A stretch of 64,000 nt of DNA, taken from positions 38,950,201 to 39,014,200 of the forward strand of contig OY821774.1 in NCBI GenBank assembly GCA_963682175.1, in the 5' to 3' direction. Within the stretch, counting starts at the first letter, position 1; each line of letters opens with the position of its first letter. The DNA comes from Triglochin maritima. Taxonomy: Eukaryota > Streptophyta > Magnoliopsida > Alismatales > Juncaginaceae. Below are positions 21,051 to 32,225 of this stretch, in pieces. The notes beneath the pieces are model-generated. The model was given only the letters and a program-made list of their open reading frames with translations. It did no database searches and had not been told where the DNA came from. The translations under genes and the position numbers were made by a program.

Positions 21051-22609
21051 TGATTGACATCATTTCATGCTCATATTTGTATCTTATATCCATTATCTTA
21101 CACCTAAGCAATGCTACGTGACGAGTTTTATGTTTAGTTTTCAGTAATAAAGAGGTTTGAAGAGAAGAGCCATGAAAGGACCCAAAAGCAGGAAAAAGGA
21201 CTTAATTGTGAGACCTGAGGACCAAGATGCAAGGGAGACGGACCTGAACGTAAGACAGAAGGACCTAAGAGCAAAAACAGGAAACTTCACACCTTCATGG
21301 GGAGTATTTTGTCAATTCGATTCGGGTCGGAGCTCCAACAAACCAAGTAAATGCATCCAAGACCAACAAATCCATCAAGCAAAGCCCAAAACCAAAAGAA
21401 ACGCGATCTGAAGTTTATAGACCGCCAATTGGCGGTCTTGGACCGCTAATTGGCGGTCCATATGGCCCCAGATCCGCTAAGCTTTCTCCTGGACTTGTAT
21501 TATCATGTGTTTAGGCTATTTTTGGTATTGGTTTAGTCCCACATCGGGGGATTGTCCCGGATTAGATTTTTCCATGCTTATAAATAGAACTCTTCACCTT
21601 CCATTGTAATTACTCATTGCTTGGTGGCATTCTCTCTACTAAGGAGTGAGCCTTGAAGCAAAAACTCAAGGTGGAGAAGAATGCTACCTTCAATGTGAGT
21701 CATTTGTTAATAAAATAATTCTTCTAGTTTCTTTTAATCTTGTCTTTTAATTTGTGCATGTTTGTTTAGTCCTTCCTTTCCTTTTATGCTTCTTTATTTC
21801 TTGCTTGATTAGTGTAGTTTTATTTCAGTAGAATGCTTCATTTTGTTAGAGTAGTTAGTTTAAATATGTGTGAGTAGTTCCATCCCCATTTGGGGGGTGG
21901 AGAAATATGTGATATAATCATGTAGTGTATTAAGTGTGTGTTATCTTTATCCCTTGAGCTTTATATGATTTCCATAACCATCTAATGGGTTTTCACTCTT
22001 ATCTTTGATATGCTAATGCTCTTGAATGAAGCTTAGCTTATGCTTTGATTAGTGGACCTATTTTATGGGGAATGATAAGGTTAGGATATGGATGAAGTTA
22101 ATATTGGAAACACAATTTGTAGTGTATGTGCTCTTGTTGCCTATACCTTAGCTAATGTCTTGTATGTTTTAATGATGTAGTCTTATCTTAATTCATGTGG
22201 AGGCATAGTAGGGTCTAGTCTTTATACTTGAGTTCATGTAGTTTCATTCCAATTATTGTCTTGTATGTTTTAATGATGTAGTCTTATCTTAATTCATGTG
22301 GAGGCAAAGTTGGATGTAGTTTTATGATTTCATGCACTACATGTTGTGAGGAGCTTAATGAACACACACACACACACACTTCTTTATGTTACATTATTTC
22401 TCTACCCCCTATGAGGCTTAGTTTTATTGCTTATCTTCATTTCCTTTTCGCACCTTAGTGTAGTTTAGTGTAACCAACCTTTCTCTCCTTCTTTTTTCCT
22501 CTCGCCTTCGAACAAACCAAGCGTCGACACACCTCCCAGTGGACGACCCCGTATTTGCCACCGCTTTAACGCGGCCGTGCACTTGCGGTTAATATAAAAC
22601 GATCAATCA
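21051..22609 (+). repeat. 3' LTR of element B (copy 1)
   Basis: TGATTGA...TCAATCA, 1,559 bp, aligned end to end with the 5' LTR and followed by target duplication ACAGT. It carries the same promoter and palindrome modules (palindrome at about 21420-21437). Confidence 0.92.
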
Positions 22610-22614
22610 ACAGT

Positions 22615-23219
22615 GTTGATAAAATGTTGGAGATATTCAAGATAGTGAATGTCAAAATCCCTTTGTTAGACATGATTCAACAAATACCTCCCTGACCAAA
22701 ATTCCTAAAGGATCTTTGTACGACTAAGAGCAAAACAAATGTCTCTAGCAAAGCCTTTTTGTCAGCTAATGTGTGCTCGATCATTTCGAACCCAACATAC
22801 GTAAAATTGAAGGACCCAGGAAGTCCAACAATTTCATGTGTCATTAGGGAAACTCGCATTAATAATGTCTTGCTAGATCTAGGGTCGGTGGTTAACCTCT
22901 TACCAGCTTCTCTGTATCAACGATTAAGCCTAGGCGAGCTCAAGCCTACGAAAACAACTTTACAGTTGGCTGATCGTTCGATCAAAGTCCGGATGGGGGT
23001 TATTGAAGATGTCCTAATCAAGGTCGGTGATTTCATATTTCTTGTTGACTTCGTCGTCCTTGAGACTGAACCAATCCAAAATACCCACTCTCAGATTCCA
23101 TTGATTTTGGGTAGACCTTTTCTGGTGACGTCAATGCCTTAATCAATTGTCGAACTGGACTCATGAAATTATCGTTCGGGAACTTGACCGCAACATTCCA
23201 TGTGTTCAATATGGCGAGG
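22615..23219 (+). pseudogene. Protease region of gypsy element A, frameshifted (copy 1)
   Basis: Continues gag A in frame after element B: MLEIFKIVNVKIPLLDMIQQ, then an in-frame TGA, then FLKDLC. The aspartic protease core follows: KDPGSPTISC, active-site LLDLGSVVNLLPASLY (Asp codon at 22876), LQLADRSIKVRMGVIEDVL and IPLILGRPFL. DLG in place of DTG is normal for Athila/Tat proteases. A 1-bp deletion near 23133, shared with copy 2 but absent from copy 3, ends the frame early at 23142. The protease would process the gag-pol polyprotein. It is dead as it stands, and solo LTR C follows directly. Confidence 0.85.
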
Positions 23220-24771
23220 TGATTGATATCATATCACGCATATATTTGTGTCTTATATCTATTATCTTGAACATAAACAATGCTACATAACGAGTTTTAT
23301 GTTTGAGTTTCAGGAATAAACAGGATTGAGGAGAAGAGGCATAAAAGGACCTAAAAGCAAGAAAAAAGACTAAGTTGAAAGACTTATGGACTAAGATGCA
23401 CAAGAGAGGGACCCAAATGTAAAACCAAAGGGCCATTGAGAAAATGAAGGAAATCCACACCATCATGAGGAGTATTTTGGCAATTCGATTCGGGCCTGAG
23501 CTCCAACAACCAACTTGGACGCATCACACATGAAGAAATCGAGCCAGACAACCACACACCAAAACCTGACCCGATCCAAAGCATATAGACCACTGATTGG
23601 TGGTATGTTTTGCCCCAGACCCGATAAGTTTTAGTCAGGTCATGTATTAGGGTGTTTGATGTCTATTTTTGGTGGTGCATTAGTCCCATATCGGGGGATT
23701 GTCCCCGATTGCCTTTTTCTATGGCTATAAATAGAAATCCTCCTCCTCCCTTGTATTCTACCCATTTCTTGGTGGCATTCTCTCTACTTGGAGTAAAAGC
23801 CTTGAAGCAAAAACTCAAGGTGGAGAAGAATGTCACTTGTAATGTGAGTCATGTTAATAAAATATTTTTTCTTAGTTTCTTTTAATATTGTCTTGTCTTT
23901 TGATTCTTGCATGCTTTTTTAGTTTAATTTCCTTTCATTTAGCTTCTTTAATATTTCTTGTTTTCTTAGTTTAATTTTTTTTCATTATAATGTTTCATTT
24001 TGTTAATGTAGTTAATGTAATGATTAGTAAGTAGTTTCATCCCCATTTGGGGGTGGAGAAATATGTGATGTGATTATGTGATGTATTAGGTGTGTGTTAT
24101 CGTAATCCTTTGAAACTAAAATGATTTCCATAACCATCTAATGAGATTTCACTCTTGTCTTTGATATGCTAATGCTCTTAAATGAAGCTTAGCATATGCT
24201 TAGACTAGTGGTCCTATTTTATGGGGAATGATGAGGTGAGGATATGAATGGAATTAATAAAGGAAACATGACTTGTAGTTGCATGTACTCTTGTTGCCCT
24301 TACCTTGGTTGATGTCTTGTATGTTTTAATGATATTATGTTATCTTATTTCAGGTGGAGGCATAGTGGGGTTTGGTCTTTATACATGAGTTACATTTAGC
24401 TTCATTCCAATTAATTGTCTTGTATCTTTTAATGATATTGTATTATCTTATTTCATGTGTAGGCAAAGTTGGATTTAGTTTTATGATTTTCATGCACTAC
24501 ATGTTGTGATGAGCATAATTGAATACACACACACACACATATCTTTGTATTCACATTCTTTCTCTACCCTCTATGGGCTTTAGTTTTATTGCTTATCTTC
24601 CATTTTCTTTTGCATTTTAGTGTAGTTTCGATCATAACTCCTTTCTCTCCTTTCTTTCCCACTCACCTTCGAACTAACCAAAGTCGACACACCTCCCTGT
24701 GGATCGACCCGTATTTGCCACCGCTTCAACGTGGCCGTGCACTTGCGGTTATAACCAAAGTCGACATCTTT
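23220..24771 (+). mobile_element. Solo LTR C inside element A (copy 1)
   Basis: A single LTR, related to but distinct from LTRs A and B, is flanked by the 5-bp duplication CGAGG (23215-23219 and 24772-24776). The 5' end is TGATTGATATC. The 3' end is unusual: the canonical ...CGATCAATCA is replaced by ATAACCAAAGTCGACATCTTT. Its promoter has GTCCCATATCG (23683-23693), 32 nt, then TATAAATAG (23726). A degenerate palindrome (GACCACTGATTGGTGGT) lies near 23588. No internal region remains, as expected after LTR-LTR recombination. Confidence 0.82.
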
Positions 24772-24776
24772 CGAGG

Positions 24777-25171
24777 ACCCCATGGAAATTAATCTTATCC
24801 GGGACATGGAAGAAGAAATAGAAGAAGAGTACCCCTTATTCATGAAAATCCAAATGCTTACACCATGGATGATTTCGATCATGAAGAGGATGGGGGCGAG
24901 TTGAGAAATGATGTGCATGCAATTCAGTACATGCGAGCTCCTCCTATCTTACTTCTCAAGCTAGATATCATGCCTCGCCTTGAGGAGCCACCCACAGTTG
25001 AGCTTAAAGAACTCCCTAAGGACTGAAACACATTTTTCTTGGCCTTGATAGGTAATTTTTGGTGATTATTTCATTAACGTTGACTGGTGATCAAGAAGAA
25101 CGTCTGATTTGAGTCCTAAAGGAGCACAAATCAGCCATTGGGTGGTCCTTGAAGGACATTAAAGGGATAAG
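24777..25171 (+). pseudogene. Start of pol of element A, cut at the tandem junction (copy 1)
   Basis: Degenerate sequence between protease and reverse transcriptase. Near the end AIGWSLKDIKGIS is recognisable as the conserved entry into the Athila/Tat reverse transcriptase domain, in frame with the continuing sequence of copy 3. At 25172 it is joined to CACTA sequence and loses all catalytic motifs. Stops and frame changes are present upstream. Confidence 0.7.
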
Positions 25172-25174
25172 TCC

Positions 25175-28100
25175 GAATGATTCTCTTTGAACTTTTGAGT
25201 TAATAAACTCTTGATTTGTCACATTTCACGTAAACATTTAAGACACTTCTTCTCAAGGCTTAGACGGAAGTCTTAGAAAGTAGCAGTCAATCATTCAACA
25301 ATCTTGTAAGATTTAGGATTGGATTTAGTATTTACGGTTTAGGATTGGATTGTATGATTTATGTTTGATGAATTGACGATATTGTAATGCTTGTACTTGA
25401 ATGGTGCGCATTTTTCCTTGTCAATACAGGTTTTCTGAAAAACATTGATATAAAAAATATAGGGGAGGTTCTGCCGAAATTTAGTTAGAATTTTTAAAAA
25501 AATGAGTTGTTTTCGGTTCAATAAATTGATTGGAATTTAATATTTGAAATTGAACTACATATTGGATTTTCCCTTAAGGATTTAATTTTAGGATTCACTT
25601 TCCAATTTGATTTTAGATTACAGATTCTATCCTTAATTATGAATTTCATTTTATGTTATATTATTAGAATCATGGCTTCAAACAGAAGTTGGATGTATGA
25701 CCAAAGAGTTAGTCGAACATTCGTCGATAATTTTGAGGCTTTCCTAAAATTAGCACTTAGTTCCAAGAACCAGTACACTCAAGATGGAAGGATCTTGTGC
25801 CCGTGCAAAAAATGTTGCAACAACAAGTGGGCAACCAGAGGGGACATTATCATTGACGTTGTTGTTAACGATTTTGCTAGAAATTATGAGCAATGAGTTT
25901 TTCATGGAGAATCATTTGCTAGTACGAGCGCCCTTGTAGTCCCGACAAATATAGTTTCTACAACAGAAAATGAGCTGAGTGAAGATGAGATGGATGACAT
26001 TGAAGTGATGCTACACGAGGTCGTCATAGGTGGTAATGTCAGTGACGATACGTCAAGAAACAGGATTACGGAATACGCTCAGAGTTTCTGGATTACTTGA
26101 AAGACGGAGAACGACCGTTGTATTCGGGATGTACACCAGAATTGGCAATGTTTTCATTTGTCATCAAAGTATTTCATATGAAGACCACTTGTAAATGGTC
26201 GGACACTTCGTTCAACAAATGGTTGGTGTTTCAAGCTGAATTACTGCTAGAGGGAGTTTGTTTGCCGAAAGATACGTATCACACGAAGAAGTTGGTTCGA
26301 GATTTAGGATTTTATTATGAAAAATTCACATGTGCAAGAATCATTGCATTTTGTACTGGAAAGAGAACGAGAATGCCAACTCATGTGCGATATGCGGAGA
26401 ATCACATTGGTTAACAGTGGAAGGGGAAGATGAAGATGAAGTAGACATGCAAGAACAAGGTTTTAAAAAATCGAAAAAAAATCGTATGGCTGTTTTACGA
26501 CACTTCCCATTGAAGCCAAGACTTCATAGGTTGTATCTCCTGCTGATATTGTGAAGTTGATGAGATGACATTCGGAAAATGTCAAAATGATGGGAAATTG
26601 CGTCATCCAACTGATTCTGCGTGTTGGGCTGAGTTGGACAACAAACATTCAAGTTTCGCTTTCAGAGATAAGAAATGTGAGGCTAGGGTTTTCCACTGAC
26701 GGCTTTCTGCCATTCAGTCAAACTCAACACAGTAAGTGGCCCGTAATTCTCGTGTCATATAATCTCCCACCGTGGATGAGTATGAAGTATATGGTTTTTA
26801 TGATGTCGTTGATCATACTCGGTCACCATGGTAACAAGATAGATGTTTGCTTGCAACCGTTAATCGAAGAGCTGAAAGAAGTTTGGGAAGAAGGTTGGGA
26901 TACTTATGACGCTTACACTAAATCGTGTTTCATGTTAAGGGCTTCCTTGATGTGGACTATCAACGACTTCCCTGCTTATGTCGATCTGAATGGGTGGATG
27001 ACTTGAGGATATATGGTGTGTCCCTATTGGAGATGTGGAAAAATGTGTATTTGGAACATCGTCTATGACTTGAATCAGATCACCATTGGAGGAAAAACAA
27101 GAGAGCATTTGATGGTGAAGAGGAACATAGAACTCCATCGGGATACAAATCTGGAGAAGAAGTTCTTGACAACTTGTGAAACTGTTATATAGGTGACGGG
27201 AATAACTCGATGAAGAGAAGTATTTTTTTTCAATTGCCTCATTGGAAAAATCTTTTAGTGCGGCACAATATTGATGTGATGCACAAAGACGAAATGTTTG
27301 TGATAATTTGTTGAAAACAATATTAACTCCAACAGGAACCAAAGATAACATAAAATTAAAGAATGACTTGAAAGAAATGGGTATAAGATGGGATATGTAT
27401 GTCACGCATGATGAGGATGGTAAAGAGATGTCTTATCCACTAGTTTCTTTCTGGATGAGTGTTATTGAGATGATTTTTTTGTAGTATTCTTCATTCAGTG
27501 AAGGTGCCGGATGAGTATTCATCCAACATATCTCGATGTGTTAACGAGAAAATGTGCAAGATTAGCTCACTAAAAAGTCATGATCATCACGTACTGATGC
27601 AAAAGTTATTACATCTGGCCATTAGAACGAGTCATGGAGTTAAAGAGATGCGAGAAGCAATTATCAACCTGAGTCAGTTCTTTCGTAGTTTGTGTTCTAA
27701 AGTAAACACCATTGAAGATTTTCAACGACTAAAGTTGAACATTGGTCTTATTCTCTGCCGGCTGGAAATGATTTTTCCAGTAAGTTTTTTTATGTAATGT
27801 TGCATTTACTTGTTCACCTAGCTTGGGAGGCACGATTGGCAAGACTGATTGAATATCAATGGATGTATTCTTTTGAGAGATATATGAATAGGTGTAAGGG
27901 GTACGTTCGAAACAGAAATAAACCAGAAGGGTCAATTACCGAAGGTGTTCTCGCAGAAGAGTGTACCACATTTTTCTCAAGATACGTGAAGTGTGGAGAC
28001 AATTTTTAATAAGCCTTTGAGAAATAATGGAGGTGAAGGATCATTAGGCACCGGCAAAATGGTTGTTCAAGACCCTGTCGATCTTGAAAAAGCTCACAAT

Positions 28101-29472
28101 TTAATGTCAAATAAAACTATCATTGTTGATGAATATCAAAATAAGTTAGGACCACGCTTGTGTTATTTAATTAGAAATGTCCTTAACTCATTGTTAACAC
28201 ACTATTACACATTCGACTGTTTTAGGCGTTTTAACCGTTACACCCTTTTCATGGAGTAGGAGAACGTGGCCATCGATGACAACAATCAAATGTTCGACAT
28301 AAGACTTTTAGTGAGTGGTTTAGTGAGATGGTACACAAGGAAAACTCATGTGGAAATATCGATATTGAAACACTTGCTAGAGGTTCGGACAACGTGGGAG
28401 GAGGTATTCGGGATATTTCATCAATGGGTTTAGTTTTCACACACAGAAACGTGAGTCGAAATTAAAACACAGAATAGTGGAGTATTTGTAAATGCAACAA
28501 CAGAAAGTTACTCCTCTGCACGAGATAGAAATCTTGTCATTGTGAATCCTGTCAATGCACCAACAGAAAGTTTCAAATGAACTTTCTCCTCGAGAAGGTA
28601 GGTTTCACGAGCGAGGTAATATAGACATTTTTAGTTAAATTGTCTCATTAAGTAGTTTATGTCCAATAATTTATCAATACATAATGTTTGCAATGTGCAC
28701 GATCACAACGTCACCTCTCTTTGCACACCGCTGCCACCGCCGAGACGAAATGACGATCATGGGCCTACAGGCGGAGCAAGGACGGGATGGTTGACAACCA
28801 AGTCATTGTATTTATTTTGTTACTTTTATCATCTATAAAATGAATGAATCAAACTTTTTTAATGAATGAATGAATGTTTTATTTTATCGATCGTTTGGTT
28901 TCAACTTAAGTTTTTGAATGGTTGTGTTGTAGTTAATGAACGAAACACATTTCATTTTCTTTGAATAGGGAAAATTAGAATTCGGGAAGAGCCAATTGGA
29001 TCTTTTCAAATTTTGAGAATAGTTTACACCGACAGATATCCATCGATGTAATCAGAGTTTATTTTTAAAACACCGACGAATATCCGTCGGTGTATATCGA
29101 CGAGACGTGCACCGACGGTATATATCCGTCGGTGTATATGCTCTTTCGTTGTATAAGAATACTGTTATTTATGGGTTGGTGTCCTTACACCAATGGACTA
29201 TTCTGTCGGCTTAAGACACCGACGGATGGACGTCGGTGTATAAATGTCGGTGTTATCCCCTTCCACGAAAACCACACAAAAAATGTGGTGGGAAAATTAG
29301 CGCCAAAAACAATTCTGACGGTCTTTGTTGGCCGGTGCATCCGTCGGTGTAATTGTACACCGACCGACGTAATACTGACGGATGGATATCCGTCGGAATT
29401 GTCTTACATCGACGGACAAAACTAGACAGCGACGGATATTGTCCGTCGGTGAAGACTAGTTCTCCTATAGTG
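25175..29472 (+). mobile_element. CACTA element truncated at its left (copy 2)
   Basis: Same as 6349-10645 but the left terminus and left subterminal array are absent, because the repeat breakpoint lies inside the element. The right array and terminus (TTCTCCTATAGTG ending at 29472) are intact. Confidence 0.9.
25672..28259 (+). pseudogene. TNP2-type CACTA transposase, degenerate (copy 2)
   Basis: The domain order is as in copy 1. Compared with copy 1 it has an extra T (26660-26662) that shifts the frame before NVRLGFSTDGF, and amino-acid changes such as Gly for Glu near 26128 and Glu for Lys near 26426. All of these are shared with copy 3. Confidence 0.88.
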
Positions 29473-29749
29473 TTAATTGATTAAGATTAGTTTGATTGAT
29501 CATCAAAATCAATAGATTAAGGATTAAAAGCCAACAATCTCCATTTTTTAAGATGACAAATCTTTATCATTGATCCCCCTTCATATATGTAAAATATGCA
29601 AGTATAAGATACTCCCCCTAACAATATGCATAGTATGAGTAAATTGAAGCTCAATCGTTACCCCTTTGACATCAAATGGAAATATTAAAAGCATATGATG
29701 TAAATGTTAGGATTACATAATTTCTACCCCTTAAATAAGTGACAAACAT

Positions 29750-31149
29750 TGATTGACATCATTTCATGCATTCATTTATGTCTCATATCCATTATCTTGA
29801 ACCTAAACAATGATACGTAACGACTTTTATGTTTGAGTTTCAGGAATAAACATGTTTGAGGAGAAGAAGCATAAAAGGACCTAAAAGCAGGAAAAAAGAC
29901 TGAGTTGTAAGACTTAGGGACTTAGATGCAAGGGAGAAGGACCTGAATGTAAGCCCAAAGGACCAATGAGCAAATGAAGAAACTCCACACCATCATGAGG
30001 AGTATTTTGGCAATTCGATTCGGGCCTAAACTACAATAACCTACTTGGGTGCATCTTACATAAAGACAACAATCCAGGAAAGCCCACACAAAATCCAGAC
30101 CGGATCCAGACTCTGTAGACCGCCAATTGGCGATCTGGGACCGGTGATTGGCGGTCGAGTTGGCTCTGGATCCGACACGCTTCGGGCAGATCATGTATTA
30201 GGGAGGTTTATATCTATTTCTGGTGTTGTATTAGTCCCACATCGGGGGATTGTCCCTTAATACCTTTTTCAATGACTATAAATAGAACTCCTCACCTTTC
30301 CTTGTAATCTACTACATACTTGGTAGCTATTCTCTCTACTTGAAGTGGAGCCTTGGAGCAAATACTCAAGTGGGGAGATGCTACTTGTATTGTGAGTCTG
30401 AAATAAGTAAAAGTTTCTTTGTTATGTTTTTTTCTTTTATGTTGCTTGCATGCTTATTTTAATTTCATTTCACTAATCTTAGTATACTTAGTTAATATAT
30501 TTTCCTTTCTTAGGATAATAATTACTTTAATGAATAGTGAGTAGTTTCATCCCCTTTAGGGGGTGGAGTTGATGTTTTCTACATGCAATAGAGAATGGAA
30601 ATGAATGCTTTGTATGAAATGTGTTGATAAACATGAATGTATACTTGCTTGTTTAGGATAGAACTTGTAACTTGATGGGTTTTTGTGATAACTCTTAGAC
30701 ATCTCCCATGCTTGTTTAGGTTCTTAAATAACCAACTTGTGTATGTTAATGTTAGTCAACTAGGTTAGTAATGGGATTGATAGGTTTTGCCATAATCATT
30801 AGACACTTCCTATACATGAAAATACAACCTACATTTGTGCTTAATGATTGCATTCTTCACCATCTTCTTGCATGTGTACACTCCACCCCTCAGGGGTCCC
30901 TTTTCCTGATTTGCACTTCCACTTTAGGCTCTTTTGATTTAGTTTCCATCGTTAGTTGTTGTTTTCCTTCATATTTCTCCTTACTAGTTTAGTGTAACTT
31001 AGATTAGCATATCCACAACTCTTCTTCCCTTTTTCGCTATCTGATTTTGGTCAAACCTGAGGCTGCTCACCTCCCTGCGGATGACCCGTACTTTCCCCGT
31101 CTTCATCGACGGTTGTGCACTTGCGGTCTAAATTTAAAACGATTAAACA
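29750..31149 (+). repeat. 5' LTR of element A (copy 2)
   Basis: Nearly identical to 10923-12322; one private C-to-T change at 30902. Confidence 0.88.
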
Positions 31150-32225
31150 AGTTTTTGGCACTGTTGCCGGGGAGGTGTCAGTCCAGACTCTGGTTTGGAC
31201 GATTCAGGTGGATTTAATTTTTTTGTTGTAGTTTTCTTTGTTGTAGGAGACTCTGAAGCTCAAGGGAAGGCAACTGGTGAGGTTTTGAGGCAAACAGAGA
31301 GGTTTGGACCGCCAACTGGTGGTCTGGTAATCTCTGTTGCCCTTGTAATTTCTTTGGCTTATTGAAATATCTGAGATAGAAAGTTGGGGCTCAATTTTCC
31401 ATGTTCTGACTTTTAGTTTGCTCCCATATTAATAATCAATCTCCCTTTAAGCAACTTGGACCCTAAAACCCAAAGCAAAAGATTAGGCATCTTTGCTTGT
31501 TTAGGTCATGCATCATGTACTTGGCTTAGGCACGTAGTTTGTCTTTTGTTTTAGCTTTTCTTTCAGTTGTTGAGCACTGGCGTGAGGTACGCATCTCCTA
31601 AACTCATTCATGAATTTGGTATGACTATGCATTAGTTAGTAGGAATTGCATTGCAACAAGTGTAAGTTGAGCGTTTGTTTGGAGAGTTGATTGCTAGATT
31701 AGGACTCCAAAACGCTACTAAGAAGGGGTTGTCCCGTACAAGATAAGGTGGGGGATTTCATCACCCTTTCCTTCACCCCAAAAATGACACTAATCAAGAG
31801 CCTAATTTTAAAATCAAGTTGACATTGACCCTAAAGATCTCGGGCGCATTAGGAGAGTGATGTGGTCGCGACCATCATGGCCTGATCGACGTCGCCCACT
31901 CTGTCGATAGTAGGAGAGACGAGACCTCAGGATCTTGACTTACTTGCTGGGTTTTGTGGTCCTCGCCATAGGGAGGTGAGGCGTGTTGAGGCCGTGTGAC
32001 CTCGCAGTTAGGCGTCGTCTGGCTGTAAGAACCTATAGCAACCTTAGGATTGTTTGAGACTTGTTTGCTTGTGTGCTTCTACTGGTACGTACCCGCCATA
32101 GCATAAGGACTTCTTCCATTCTCTCCTAAGTCATTCTCTCTCTTCTGTGTCCTCTCATCTTCTCCTCTACGCACATTCTCCTTCTTTGTTAAAAATGTCT
32201 ACTTTACTTTTCATCTGATTCGTGT

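Larger units (their letters stand above)
15221..22609 (+). mobile_element. Non-autonomous LTR retrotransposon B (gag remnant only), nested in A (copy 1)
   Basis: Two LTRs (15221-16778 and 21051-22609) enclose a 4.27-kb interior with a tRNA-Asp-type primer site, a leader related to that of A, a zinc-knuckle gag fragment, and a polypurine tract (GGTGTGGGGGTATT) next to the 3' LTR. A perfect 5-bp target duplication, ACAGT, flanks it (15216-15220 and 22610-22614). No protease, reverse transcriptase, RNase H or integrase is present. This fits the class known as TR-GAG or other large non-autonomous derivatives that depend on a related autonomous element. Its insertion interrupts A exactly between gag and protease. 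Confidence 0.93.
6346..25171. repeat. 18.8-kb tandem unit, copy 1 of 3
   Basis: The 18,826-bp unit starts at TCC (6346-6348) inside the CACTA element and ends where the next TCC begins at 25172, inside the pol of gypsy element A. It differs from copy 2 at only a handful of sites: eight in the first 2.4 kb (6726, 7053, 7302, 7600, a T indel at 7834, 8407, 8633, 8727) and very few afterwards. It lacks the extra T that breaks the transposase frame in copies 2 and 3. Confidence 0.97.
10923..25171 (+). mobile_element. Ty3/gypsy element A, Athila/Tat-like, interrupted by B and C (copy 1)
   Basis: Order: 5' LTR (10923-12322), primer site (12329-12346), leader, gag (13399-15215), [element B], protease region (22615-23219), [solo LTR C], beginning of pol (24777-25171). 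Removing B and one ACAGT leaves the reading frame continuous from ...SKKKSDS into VDKMLEIFK, which shows that the parts on both sides are one element. Gag and protease resemble the Athila/Tat branch. Here A is cut by the tandem-repeat junction before reverse transcriptase and has no 3' LTR. Confidence 0.88.
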
